Of a DNA stretch of 64,000 nucleotides, positions 51,331-59,609 are shown in pieces (position 1 is the first letter of the stretch; every line of letters starts with the position of its first letter). Under the pieces are notes generated by a model that made no database searches, was not told the origin of the DNA, and was given only the letters and a program-made list of their open reading frames with translations. Source of the stretch: Opitutus sp. GAS368 (lineage in GTDB: Bacteria > Verrucomicrobiota > Verrucomicrobiia > Opitutales > Opitutaceae). A program made the translations under genes and the position numbers. The DNA lies in NCBI RefSeq assembly GCF_900104925.1, contig NZ_LT629735.1, forward strand, positions 2,140,291 to 2,204,290, read 5' to 3'.

Positions 51331-52200
51331 ATGAATTTCGGGACCAATCCTCCGCTTTCTCACGGCTCGTTCGAAACGTCGGCCCTCATCATGCCTGCGG
51401 ATATTGGGACGATCAAGCCGCTGCACCAATTCGGTCCGTCGACCGTCTACGTGCACGGCGCCGTCATGTCGTTTGTCGGCTATCGGGGCATTCAGGTCTC
51501 TCGCGTTTCACTGAAGGAAATGTGTCATGCCCAGTATGACTGCGCCATTCTTGTAACATATGTTCCCCGCAGGAAACGAAAGGAAAGTTCTTACATCGAG
51601 ACCAGCCACGCTTCGACTGTCATTGTCGAGGGCTGGATCGACGAGCCGCTGCCCGCTCCCCACGATGCCACGGGTGCGGCGCGTCACATGGGTTTCGACA
51701 AAGAGTGGGACCGCGAGTTTGGATTGTGGCTCGATACGATGTGCCGGCGGTCGGAGTGTAAGATCTTGTCCGACCTGCGGGGGCACGATGCCCGGGCTCG
51801 CAAGCCAGGTCCACCCGCACCGTCTCAGCCACCTGGACAACCGCCACCGGCTGGGCCGGCAGCACTGGCGAAACCCGTCCTGCGCTTCGTCGAGGGAGCG
51901 GCGACCGAAATTGTGCAGACGCGCTACGAGCGTGACCCGGCAGCCCGGGCCTCGTGTCTCGCGCATTATGGGTTCGTTTGCCAGGTGTGTGGCTTTGATT
52001 TCGAGCGACGCTTCGGGGAGTTGGGCGCCGGTTTCATCCATGTGCATCACCTCGAGCAACTCGCCGTCACGGCCCAGGAACATACGGTCGATCCGATCAG
52101 GGACCTGAGGCCCGTCTGTCCGAATTGTCACGCGATGCTGCACCGCCGCAATCCGCCCCTGACGCCAGACGAATTGCGCGCGTTGATGCGCCTGAATTGA
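51331..52200 (+). CDS. HNH endonuclease-domain protein, third gene of the defence operon
   Basis: A 289-aa protein starting 9 bases after gajB. The C-terminal ~100 residues are a zinc-stabilised HNH domain: YGFVCQVCGFDFERRFGELGAGFIHVHHLEQLA, then DPIRDLRPVCPNCHAMLHRRNPP, with two CxxC pairs and the H-H-N/H catalytic residues. The N-terminal ~150 residues (FGPSTVYVHGAVMSFVGYRGIQVSRV) form an unrecognised, probably sensory or DNA-binding, domain, followed by a Pro-rich linker. Tight spacing with gajAB suggests a functional extension of Gabija. Confidence 0.82.
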   Translation: MNFGTNPPLSHGSFETSALIMPADIGTIKPLHQFGPSTVYVHGAVMSFVGYRGIQVSRVSLKEMCHAQYDCAILVTYVPRRKRKESSYIETSHASTVIVEGWIDEPLPAPHDATGAARHMGFDKEWDREFGLWLDTMCRRSECKILSDLRGHDARARKPGPPAPSQPPGQPPPAGPAALAKPVLRFVEGAATEIVQTRYERDPAARASCLAHYGFVCQVCGFDFERRFGELGAGFIHVHHLEQLAVTAQEHTVDPIRDLRPVCPNCHAMLHRRNPPLTPDELRALMRLN

Positions 52201-52487
52201 TCCTCAAATCGCTCGGAAAAATTCCACCGGGATGGCAGGCGTTCTCCGTTCAAGGGCGTGGGAGCTGGCGGGACAAGCGAAACAGCTGCCGAGGTCACCT
52301 GCGCACCGGATCGTGTCTTACCCGTAGTGCACTAACCGGGATCCCGGATCCTGCTCTAGGTGAAGGTCAGGTATTGTGCGCAGTTTCGTGAGCCGCAATA
52401 CGGCGACCTCATTTCACCCTCCGTGTAGGTCGAGCATAACCAGTCTTGGTTTCGAAACCACCGGACCCCTGTTCTGGCCCGTCGGCG

Positions 52488-53252
52488 CTAAAGTTCGACG
52501 ACAAGGTCAGGGCGGAAACCGGCGCACTCGGGGCCTGCCGAAGCGAGGTAGCCAAACGCGTTGTTCAGCACCCTAGTTTTTCCGATGATGTAATCGCGGC
52601 ATTCGTGAATATGCCCATGAACCCACAACGCCGGGCCTCGCTCGCAAATGAGTTCATCCATGTTCGAGACATACGCTGCGCTGATGGGGTCCAATTCCTT
52701 TCCGGTCTGGGCGGACTTGGGCGAAGGAGCGTGGTGAGTGATGACCACAGAGTGCGCGGGATCCCCTGCTGTTAGGAATTGATTGAGGGCCAGACGTGTG
52801 TCGGCATGGAGAAGCGCGGTGTGCTTGGGCTGCAGTCGGCTGGTGTCTTGACGGCGAATTTTCCGGTAGTCATTCATGCCAGTTCCTTTTGAGCCGGCCA
52901 TAAGCATGGCGGTTGGTCGGTCGCCCAAAAGGTCGAAGTCGGTCCACAGAGTGGCGCCGAAAAAGCGGTAACCCTTCAACTCGTAGGTTTCGTTTTCGAG
53001 GATGATGACGTTCGAACCCGTTGCGGCTTCTCGTAGCTTTTCGTGCAGTCGACCAATACGCTCATCGTAGTGCTCATGATTACCCGCGATGTAGAGAATG
53101 GGGTTATCGGGAAATCTTTGCCTTGCCCAAGCGACGCCCTTCACGCCGCGATCGATGTCGCCAGCGAGGACCACGACGTCCGCGGCGGCGTCCGGTAGAT
53201 CAACGGATCCGAATTCCCGATGGAGATCGCTGAGGACACGAATTCTCATCAA
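52488..53252 (-). CDS. Calcineurin-like metallophosphoesterase
   Basis: A 254-aa phosphoesterase, starting MMRIRVLSDLHREFG. The five metal motifs are visible: SDLHREF, VVLAGDIDRG, IAGNHEHYD, VVITHHAPSPK and ALWVHGHIHECRDY. Such proteins act on nucleotides, cyclic nucleotides or DNA. It converges with the HNH gene inside the element; the 287-base gap between them holds nothing I recognise. It may be a further defence or regulatory component. Confidence 0.85.
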   Translation of the reverse strand: MMRIRVLSDLHREFGSVDLPDAAADVVVLAGDIDRGVKGVAWARQRFPDNPILYIAGNHEHYDERIGRLHEKLREAATGSNVIILENETYELKGYRFFGATLWTDFDLLGDRPTAMLMAGSKGTGMNDYRKIRRQDTSRLQPKHTALLHADTRLALNQFLTAGDPAHSVVITHHAPSPKSAQTGKELDPISAAYVSNMDELICERGPALWVHGHIHECRDYIIGKTRVLNNAFGYLASAGPECAGFRPDLVVEL

Positions 53253-53302
53253 TGAGCAAACCCTGCAGGTCTAGCCGACCTAATCAAGAAATCCGTCGCC
53301 CT

Positions 53303-53557
53303 TTAGATGTGGCGGAAGCACTCAAAGTTGGCAGGCGCTGAGTTAGCCAGCCGGACCATTTGGTCATTTTTTTCCATAGGAAATCCCAGACCACCCGCAG
53401 CGGTGAGCACTTCTTGGATTCGAACCGCTCGCGCTTTCGGCGCGGTGGCGGCCAACAAGCGCGTCAAGTAGCTGGCACCTTTGAGTTGCTTGCGCTCCAC
53501 GGTCAGAAAGTGGAGGGCGGCGAAACCATTGCCAACGATGTCGATCACCTTGATCAC
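53303..53557 (-). CDS. Small hypothetical protein, 84 aa
   Basis: It reads MIKVIDIVGNGFAALHFLTVERKQL, SYLTRLLAATAPKARAVRIQEVLTAAGG and FPMEKNDQMVRLANSAPANFECFRHI. It was not recognised. It lies upstream of the metallophosphoesterase on the same strand, with 50 bases between, and could be an antitoxin-like partner or a fragment. Confidence 0.4.
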   Translation of the reverse strand: MIKVIDIVGNGFAALHFLTVERKQLKGASYLTRLLAATAPKARAVRIQEVLTAAGGLGFPMEKNDQMVRLANSAPANFECFRHI

Positions 53558-53742
53558 CCAGGGAGCGACGGCAGCCCCTTCAAACTGGAAAACGGGGAAC
53601 AGGTACGAGAGCCTTGGGCACGCGTCGGGCTGCCGGAACTATGCCCTTACGCTCAAATGTGGAGAACTTGGGGACTGGAGGGTCGAACGCCTCGGCGGCT
53701 GAGCGGAGACAATCATTCGATCGGGTAGGCTATCTACAAAAA

Positions 53743-53769
53743 GAAGGCCGCAGGGTTGCTGCGGCCTTC
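53743..53769. terminator. Hairpin GAAGGCCGCAG/CTGCGGCCTTC
   Basis: An 11-bp perfect stem with a 5-base loop in the right part of the element. It shares the GGCCGCAG stem core with the hairpin at 53915-53944. The left side follows AAAAA, so it could terminate a minus-strand transcript. Between 53558 and 53742 no convincing gene was found. Confidence 0.55.
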
Positions 53770-53914
53770 GCTCGACGATTAAACAGGATTAAAAGGCGGG
53801 GAAACGGGATTAAAGGCGGCAAACACCACTAAAGGCTTCGACCACAAGCAACCGGACAAGGAAGCTACCTCGCAAGATAACACGCAAATAACGAACGTTT
53901 TGTTGGGTAAAAGA

Positions 53915-53944
53915 TTGGCCGCAGGAACAAAATCCTGCGGCCAA
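53915..53944. other. Hairpin TTGGCCGCAGGA/TCCTGCGGCCAA
   Basis: A 12-bp perfect stem with loop ACAAAA, just inside the right-end repeat array of the element. Confidence 0.65.
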
Positions 53945-53946
53945 AT

Positions 53947-54060
53947 GGCGACCCGACTTTAATGTTCAGGCGACCCGACTTTAATGTTCAGGCGACTCGA
54001 CTTTAATGGGAGCTAACCACGACATTAATGTCTGCGTCCCGACATTAATGTCAGCTGGCA
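53947..54060. repeat. Right terminal repeat array of the element
   Basis: Two exact 22-bp direct repeats start at 53947 and 53969 (GGCGACCCGACTTTAATGTT, then CA), followed by a third (GGCGACTCGACTTTAATGGG). Then come CCACGACATTAATGTC and CCCGACATTAATGTCAGCTG, the latter forming the terminus. The spacing of about 22 bases suits transposase binding. Before this array, 53775-53880 has AT-richer spaced copies of GGATTAAAGGCGG. Confidence 0.8.
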
Positions 54061-54064
54061 TCGC

Positions 54065-55810
54065 TCAGCGATACTCCTCGTTCGTGTTCGCGTTGATGAT
54101 TTTGAAGTTTTCGACGTGATAATTCGGATCAGCCCTAAAGGCCAGTTTGATGCCGAAGGTCTTCTCGATGCGGACGAGCAGCTCGGAGTCCTCGACGCGG
54201 AGGCGTTCGAGGATCGAGGGGTGCACGTGGACGCGGAGCGAGTATTCCTTGCCGTCCTTCCGGGCCTGCAGGCGGCGGGCGACCGAGGACAGCTTGCGCT
54301 GCAACTCGACCGACATTGTCGTGGCCGATTTCACCACCGCGCGGCCGCGGCAGTAGGGGCAGCTGGTGTAGAGGTTGGCCGAGAGCGACTCCTGCTGGCG
54401 CTGGCGGGTCATCTGCATGATGCCGAGCGACGAGATGGGCAGGATGTGCGTCTTGGCCTTGTCCTCCGACATGAGCTCGACCATGCGGTCGTAGACGGCG
54501 TTGCGGTGGCGCCGCTCCTTCATGTCGATGAAGTCCATGATCACGAGGCCGCCGATGTTGCGCAGCCGGATCTGGCGCGAGATCTCCGTGGCCGCCTCCA
54601 TGTTGACCTGGAAGATGGTGTTCTTCTCGTCGCCGGAGCGGCTCTTGTGGGAGCCGGTGTTGACGTCGATGGAGATGAGGGCCTCGGTCTCGTCGATCAC
54701 GATCTCGCCGCCGGAAGGCAGGGGCACGCGGCGCTGGAAGGTCTGCTCGATCTGGCGCTCGATGTTGTAACGCTCGAAGACCGGGATGGAGTCCTTGTAG
54801 TAGACGATCTTGCCCTTGGAGCGGCTGGAGATCTGGCCGACGTATTCCTGGGTGCGCTTGAAGTCGTCCTCGTTGTCCACGAGCACGCGGTCGATGTCCT
54901 CGGTGAGGAAGTCGCGGACGGTGCGCTCGACGATGTCGGGCTCCTGGTAGAGGCAGGCGGGGGCGCGGTCGGTCTCCATCTTGCGCTGGATCTCCGTCCA
55001 CTTGGTGAGGAGGAGGTGCAGGTCGCGGACGAAGTAACGCGGCTTCTTGCCCTCGCCGGCGGTGCGGACGATGACGCCCATGCCCTCGGGGATGGTGAGC
55101 TCGTTGATGAGGGTCTTGAGGCGCTTGCGCTCGAGGGGATCCTCGATTTTGCGGGAGATGCCGCAGCCGTCGGAGAACGGCGTGAGGATGAGGTAGCGGC
55201 CGGGGAGGGACAGATTCGTCGTGGTGCGCGGGCCCTTGGTGCCGATCGGGCCCTTGGTCACCTGGATGACGATGTCGGTGCCCGGCGGGTAGAGGCCGGG
55301 GATGTCCTTGACGGTCGGCTCGGCCTTGCGCGGGCCGGCGTCCTTCTTCTTGTTGACGCGGACGACCTCGACGGAGGAGTCGGCGGCGGCGGGGAGCATG
55401 TCCCAGTAATGGAGGAAGGCGTTCTTGTTGTAGCCGATGTCGACGAAGGCGGCCTTGAGGCCGGGGTCGAGGTTCTTGATGCGGCCCTTGTAGATGCCGC
55501 CGACCATGCGGTTGTCGGAATCGCGCTCGATCTCGAAGCGGTCGAGGGTGCCGTCCACGAGCAGCGCGACGCGCTTCTCGAGGGGCTCGGAGTTGATGAC
55601 GAGTTCGCGGAAGGTGCCCTTTTCCTTCCGGAAAATGCTCAGGATTTTCTGGAGGATGGGCCGGTCGGCGGCGCGTTCCTTGGATTGCTGCCGGAGTTGG
55701 TCGGCAGTGAGAGGCTCGCTGTGCTTCTGCGGCGGGGGTTGGGCGAGTTCCTCTTCATGGTGTGAGGCGGCGTCCGAAGGGGCGCCGGAGTTGGTGGGCT
55801 GGTCGTTCAT
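54065..55810 (-). CDS. rng: Ribonuclease E/G
   Basis: A 581-aa endoribonuclease of RNA processing and decay, start [13 protein letters not shown]. Residues ~1-75 are low-complexity. The S1 domain is [35 protein letters not shown]. The catalytic Asp region shows in [10 protein letters not shown] and [15 protein letters not shown], and the Zn-link CPYCRGRAV is present (CPxCxG). The RNase-H-like and small domains finish the protein. It has no long C-terminal degradosome scaffold. The gene ends at the transposon border, which follows the stop codon directly. Confidence 0.94.
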   Translation of the reverse strand: MNDQPTNSGAPSDAASHHEEELAQPPPQKHSEPLTADQLRQQSKERAADRPILQKILSIFRKEKGTFRELVINSEPLEKRVALLVDGTLDRFEIERDSDNRMVGGIYKGRIKNLDPGLKAAFVDIGYNKNAFLHYWDMLPAAADSSVEVVRVNKKKDAGPRKAEPTVKDIPGLYPPGTDIVIQVTKGPIGTKGPRTTTNLSLPGRYLILTPFSDGCGISRKIEDPLERKRLKTLINELTIPEGMGVIVRTAGEGKKPRYFVRDLHLLLTKWTEIQRKMETDRAPACLYQEPDIVERTVRDFLTEDIDRVLVDNEDDFKRTQEYVGQISSRSKGKIVYYKDSIPVFERYNIERQIEQTFQRRVPLPSGGEIVIDETEALISIDVNTGSHKSRSGDEKNTIFQVNMEAATEISRQIRLRNIGGLVIMDFIDMKERRHRNAVYDRMVELMSEDKAKTHILPISSLGIMQMTRQRQQESLSANLYTSCPYCRGRAVVKSATTMSVELQRKLSSVARRLQARKDGKEYSLRVHVHPSILERLRVEDSELLVRIEKTFGIKLAFRADPNYHVENFKIINANTNEEYR

Positions 55811-55914
55811 GGTGGGGTTGATCCCGGGTGGTTGTAACGGGGCGCCCGTGTCCAGCAGGCTGTGCGCAGGAGATTCCGGCAGAGCGGTCAATATGGCGTG
55901 GCAGGTGACTCATG

Positions 55915-57147
55915 TTAAAAGTCCCTCCGAAACCGATAGACGCTTTGGACCAGTCCTTGCAGCAAGCAGCAGCTGAGCACGAAAGTGCCGCCGTAGCTAA
56001 TGAAGGGAAGCGGTATGCCTTTAACCGGCACCAGGCCGATGGTCATGGCGATGTTGACGAACACATGCACGGTGAAGAGCACCGTGACACCCAGCGCCAG
56101 TAACGCGCCGAAGCGGTCGCGGGCGAGCCCGGCGATCCGCAGTCCGTTCCACAACACCACGCCAAACAACCCGATGACGGTGATGCTTCCCAAAAATCCC
56201 TTCTCCTCCGCGATGACGGAGAAAATAAAGTCGTTGTGTGCCACGGCGGGCGGCAGGTAGCCGAGCTTGGCCTGGGTGCCCTCGGTCCAGCCCTTGCCGG
56301 TCAGGCCGCCGGAGCCGACCGAGATGAGCGATTGCCGGCTGTTCCAGCCGATGCCCATGGGGTCGATCTTGTCCGGCATGGCGAACGCCAGCACGCGGTT
56401 GCGCTGGTAATCCTTCAGTGGCAGCCAGGACTGCTTTTCATAGGCGCCCCGATCCTTGGTATAATTCAGGTGGTTCTCGTCCATGAAGTTACCGTAGCGC
56501 CAGACATCGAGGGCGACCACGCCGACGAGCAGGGCGAACACGCCCAGCGCCCCGGCAAAGAAGCGCATCGAAAGGTTGGAAACAAACAGCATGGCGAAGA
56601 CCACCGGAGCAATCACGAGGGCGCTGCCGAGGTCGGGTTCGGCGATTATCAACAGCATGGGTATGCCCACCGCAAGGGCCAATTTTACGAGCACTTGGAG
56701 CGAGTCCTTGACCGTGCCGAGGCGGGAGCCGGTGAGGATGGACGCCACGGCGAACATGACGGCGATCTTGGCGAACTCCGAGGGCTGGAACGCGCTCAGG
56801 CCGGGCAGGCCCAGCCAGCGCCGGGCGCCCATGCCATGGGTGGTGCCGATGCCCGGGATGAGCACGAGCAGCAGGAACGCCAAGGCGGCGAGGTAGACGA
56901 AGTGCGCGTATTTCAGCCACAGGCGGTAATCCAGCAGCGAGGTCGTCACGTAGACCACCAGGCCCAGGCCCAGCCACACGAGCTGCTTGATCCAGTCGGC
57001 CTCGTCCCGCGCGAGCTGCGCGCTGTAGATGAAGAAGACCCCGAACAGGCTCAGGCACAGCACGCACACCGGCGTGATCCAGTCGAACCGCTCGCGCGTG
57101 GTAAGCTTGAAGAAACTGCCAAGATCGAGGCGGCGGAGAAAATTCAC
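55915..57147 (-). CDS. rodA: Rod-shape-determining SEDS glycosyltransferase RodA
   Basis: A 410-aa polytopic protein of the SEDS family (about 10 helices). It polymerises peptidoglycan glycan strands from lipid II together with PBP2 during elongation. Signatures are LGLPGLSAFQPSEFAKIAVM, IIAEPDLGSALVIAPV, NDFIFSVIAEEKGFLGS, and the C-terminal IGLVPVKGIPLPFISYGGTFVLS. The RodA call rather than FtsW rests on this pattern. It is on the same strand upstream of rng with about 100 bases between, so co-transcription is likely. Confidence 0.93.
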   Translation of the reverse strand: MNFLRRLDLGSFFKLTTRERFDWITPVCVLCLSLFGVFFIYSAQLARDEADWIKQLVWLGLGLVVYVTTSLLDYRLWLKYAHFVYLAALAFLLLVLIPGIGTTHGMGARRWLGLPGLSAFQPSEFAKIAVMFAVASILTGSRLGTVKDSLQVLVKLALAVGIPMLLIIAEPDLGSALVIAPVVFAMLFVSNLSMRFFAGALGVFALLVGVVALDVWRYGNFMDENHLNYTKDRGAYEKQSWLPLKDYQRNRVLAFAMPDKIDPMGIGWNSRQSLISVGSGGLTGKGWTEGTQAKLGYLPPAVAHNDFIFSVIAEEKGFLGSITVIGLFGVVLWNGLRIAGLARDRFGALLALGVTVLFTVHVFVNIAMTIGLVPVKGIPLPFISYGGTFVLSCCLLQGLVQSVYRFRRDF

Positions 57148-57234
57148 AGGAGAGAACCGCCACTAAACACCCGCGACTGCCGCTGGCAACGGCGCAGTGT
57201 GGTGGCGGGTGGAGCGGCCTGACCCCAGGACGCT

Positions 57235-57294
57235 GGTAGGGGCCGTTGCCCTCAACGGCCCGGCGAAGGGCGCTTGAGGGCAAGCGCCCCTACC
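57235..57294. repeat. Three-way-junction repeat GGTAGGGGCCGTTGCCCTCAACGG, copy 1
   Basis: Outer arms GGTAGGGGC/GCCCCTACC enclose two hairpins, CCGTTG-CCCT-CAACGG and CGCTTG-AGGG-CAAGCG. Inverted and shortened copies lie at 60306-60365 and 62486-62539. Confidence 0.85.
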
Positions 57295-57329
57295 AAATTC
57301 GAGCAGCGCGCTTGGATCAGCCTGGTTTT

Positions 57330-57402
57330 CTGTAGCGGCGGTCTATGACCGCCGGCGAACATCCCGGCACCCACGATCGGCGGTCATAGACCGCCGCTAC
57401 AG
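57330..57402. repeat. 25-bp perfect inverted repeat CTGTAGCGGCGGTCTATGACC
   Basis: Arms 57330-57354 and 57378-57402 are exact reverse complements; each contains a smaller palindrome GGCGGTC-TAT-GACCGCC. It lies between rodA and rny, which are divergent, and so it is in their regulatory region. Confidence 0.9.
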
Positions 57403-57478
57403 GAAGGCTGCAGTTGTAAAACCATGCCTTTGTATGGTTGCCAAGCCCCCGGGCCCGCGTAGGTTCGCCACCCCTGAG

Positions 57479-59065
57479 ATGCTGACCATCATCGCAGCCA
57501 TCACCAAGCCAGCCCTTACGTCCAGTGCGGCCGAGCCGTATTTGTGGGCCTTGCTGGCGGCTGGGCTGGTCGGCGTGATGGGCGGTTTCTTCGGCGTCTG
57601 GTTCATCATGCGCCAGAGCCGCCGCCTCGCCGAGCAGAGCGCCGCCTCGCACCTCGAGCTGGCCAGGCGCGAGGCCGCCGTCACGGCGCAGGAAATGATC
57701 GGCAAGGCCGAGGAGGACATCCGCGCCCGCGAGGCGGAGATGAACCGCGACTTTGACCGCCGCAAGATCGAGATCGAGCTGATGCTGCGCGAAATCCGCT
57801 CGCACGAGGAGTCCCTCGCGCTGCTCGACTACCAGCTGGAGCAGCGGCAGGAACGACTCGCCCGCGAGGCCAGCGCCATCAAGCAGGCGCGCGACGCCAT
57901 GCGCGACCTGTCGAAGAGCCTGCGCAAGCGCCTCGAGGGCGTCGCCTCGCTCGACGGCGAGGAAGTCCGCAAGCAATTGCGCGAGGAGGTCGTGTTCGAG
58001 TGCCAGGAGGAATTGCGCGCGCTGCGCAAGGAGCTGCTGGAGCGTTCCGAGCAGGAGGTGGTGCAGGAGAGCAAACGCATCCTCGTCGCCACGATGCAGC
58101 GCCTGGCCAGCAAGCCGAACAACGACATCACGGCCACCATCGTCCAGTTGCCGAGCGAGGAGATGAAGGGCCGCATCATCGGCCGCGAGGGCCGCAACAT
58201 CAAATCCTTCGAGGCCGCCACCGCCACCACGCTGCTGATCGACGAGTCGCCGCAGATGGTGCTGATCTCCTCCTTCGATCCCGTGCGCCGCGAGATCGCC
58301 AAGCTCGCGCTCGAGAGCTTGGTCAAGGACGGCCGCATCCACCCGGCCAGCATCGAGGAATTCGTCAACCGCGCCCGGCAGGACATGGACCTGCATGTCG
58401 CCCAGATCGGCGAGGAGGCCGTGGATCGCCTGAAGATTTCCGGCCTGCATCCCGAGATCATCAAGCTGCTCGGCCGGCTGCGCTTCCGGTTTTCCTACAC
58501 GCAGAACGTCCTCGACCACTCCATCGAGGTCGCGCAGCTCTGCTCCATGCTCGCCTCGGAGCTCGGCCTCGAGCCCAACGTCGCCAAGCGCGCCGGCCTG
58601 CTGCACGACATCGGCAAGTCGATCGAGGGTGAATACGAGGGCAGCCACGCGCTCATCGGCGCGGACTTCATCCGCCGCTACGGCGAGACCACCATCGTCG
58701 TCAACGCGGTCGCCGCCCACCACGCCGAGGTGAAGCCCGAGACGATCTACGCCGGGCTGGTGATCCTGGCCGACGCCATTTCCGCCTCGCGCCCCGGCGC
58801 CCGCGCCGAGTCCATGACCTCCTACATCGAGCGGCTCGGCCGGCTCGAGAAGCTGGCGATGACGATGCCCGGCGTGCAGCAGGCCTTCGCCATCCAGGCC
58901 GGCCGCGAGGTGCGCGTCGTCGTGCAGCCGAGCGTGGTGACCGACGAGCAGGCGCACCTGCTGGCCAAGAACCTCCGCAAGAAGATCGAGGAAGAGCTCG
59001 ACTACCCAAGCACGATCAAGGTCACCGTCATCCGCGAGCAGCGGTATACCGAAACGGCGACGTGA
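57479..59065 (+). CDS. rny: Ribonuclease Y
   Basis: A protein of about 528 aa from ATG 57479 ([13 protein letters not shown]); ATG 57434 is an alternative. There is an N-terminal membrane helix ([23 protein letters not shown]). A charged coiled coil covers residues ~35-190. The KH domain is [26 protein letters not shown], and the HD domain contains [10 protein letters not shown] and [25 protein letters not shown]. It is the membrane-anchored endoribonuclease that initiates mRNA decay. Its coexistence with RNase E/G 1.7 kb away is notable. Confidence 0.95.
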   Translation: MLTIIAAITKPALTSSAAEPYLWALLAAGLVGVMGGFFGVWFIMRQSRRLAEQSAASHLELARREAAVTAQEMIGKAEEDIRAREAEMNRDFDRRKIEIELMLREIRSHEESLALLDYQLEQRQERLAREASAIKQARDAMRDLSKSLRKRLEGVASLDGEEVRKQLREEVVFECQEELRALRKELLERSEQEVVQESKRILVATMQRLASKPNNDITATIVQLPSEEMKGRIIGREGRNIKSFEAATATTLLIDESPQMVLISSFDPVRREIAKLALESLVKDGRIHPASIEEFVNRARQDMDLHVAQIGEEAVDRLKISGLHPEIIKLLGRLRFRFSYTQNVLDHSIEVAQLCSMLASELGLEPNVAKRAGLLHDIGKSIEGEYEGSHALIGADFIRRYGETTIVVNAVAAHHAEVKPETIYAGLVILADAISASRPGARAESMTSYIERLGRLEKLAMTMPGVQQAFAIQAGREVRVVVQPSVVTDEQAHLLAKNLRKKIEEELDYPSTIKVTVIREQRYTETAT

Positions 59066-59080
59066 CCGTCGCCGCTTCGG

Positions 59081-59165
59081 AAGTAGCCAGTAACAAGGAT
59101 CAAGTGCCAAGAGAAGGTTGCTGCCATCCGGGTCTTGTTACTTGATGCCTGTCACTTGATACTTT
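59081..59165. repeat. Palindromic repeat AAGTAGCCAGTAACAAG type, copy 2
   Basis: aagtagccagtaacaaggat at the left and ttgttacttgatgcctgtca followed by cttgatactt at the right; similar to 6148-6233. It sits directly upstream of queF, ending near its start. Confidence 0.65.
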
Positions 59166-59172
59166 CCTCACC

Positions 59173-59526
59173 ATGGCTGATAAAAAGATCCTCGAAACCT
59201 TCCCCAACCCCGCGCCGCAGCGCGACTACGTGATCGAGCACACGCACCACGAGTTCACCTCGGTGTGCCCGATGACGGGCCACCCCGACTTCGCCGACAT
59301 CACCGTCCGCTACGTGGCGGACAAGAAGTGCGTCGAGCTGAAGTCGCTGAAGCTCTATTTCCACGCCTACCGCAACGAGGGCATCTTCTTTGAGGCGGTG
59401 ACGAACAAGATCTGCGACGATCTCGGCACGGTGCTCAAGCCCCGCAGCCTGACCATTATTTCCAAATGGAAGGCCCGCGGCGGTTTCTCGTCGGTCGTCA
59501 CGGCCGAGTGGAAGAGGAAACGGTAG
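59173..59526 (+). CDS. queF: NADPH-dependent 7-cyano-7-deazaguanine reductase (QueF, short type)
   Basis: A 117-aa T-fold enzyme that reduces preQ0 to preQ1 in queuosine synthesis. The catalytic Cys is in HHEFTSVCPMTGHPDFADI, and the substrate-binding Glu in CVELKSLKLYFHAYRNEGIFFEAV. This is the single-domain YkvM-like form. Other que genes are not in the window. Its leader contains a palindromic repeat instead of a classical riboswitch. Confidence 0.95.
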   Translation: MADKKILETFPNPAPQRDYVIEHTHHEFTSVCPMTGHPDFADITVRYVADKKCVELKSLKLYFHAYRNEGIFFEAVTNKICDDLGTVLKPRSLTIISKWKARGGFSSVVTAEWKRKR

Positions 59527-59527
59527 G

Positions 59528-59605
59528 CACCACTAATCCACACTAATAGGACACTAATGAAATCAGTGGTTCTGATTAGTGAATGATTGGTGGAGATTGG
59601 TGGTG
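59528..59605. repeat. Palindromic repeat, caccactaatccacactaat type
   Basis: CACCACTAATCCACACTAAT at the left and ATTGGTGGAGATTGGTGGTG at the right are imperfect inverses, each with near-repeats of CACTAAT. It lies between queF and the exonuclease gene; it ends next to the exonuclease start. Confidence 0.7.
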
Positions 59606-59609
59606 ACCC

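Larger units (their letters stand above)
47369..54060. mobile_element. 6.7-kb non-autonomous transposon carrying a Gabija island (IS21-like ends)
   Basis: The element begins TGCCAGCTGACAATAATGTC and ends in the inverse of TGCCAGCTGACATTAATGTC, i.e. TG...CA termini. It is flanked by the direct repeat TCGCT. Each end carries several subterminal repeats with core CGACWTTAATG (right: 53947, 53969, 53991, 54017, 54037; left: around 47380, 47412, 47435, 47459). This fits IS21-like elements, and also the Tn7/Tn5053 style. No transposase or ATPase gene is present; cargo is gajA, gajB, an HNH gene, a metallophosphoesterase and a small ORF. Family assignment is inference. Confidence 0.72.

Noticed and set aside
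53360-53728. 122-codon plus-strand ORF in the element's right part
   Set aside because: Composition and frame look like antisense of the 84-aa minus-strand ORF; no motif. No istA/istB remnant could be seen here either.
47369-54060. Prophage or integrative element with tRNA attachment site
   Set aside because: No integrase, phage structural gene or tRNA; the inverted ends and 5-bp duplication point to a transposon.
54116-55765. 549-codon plus-strand frame opposite rng
   Set aside because: Ala/Glu/Val-rich shadow; RNase E/G motifs are on the minus strand.
59081-59172. preQ1 riboswitch in front of queF
   Set aside because: The leader is a repeat of the family also seen at 6148, without the conserved preQ1 loop and A-rich tail.
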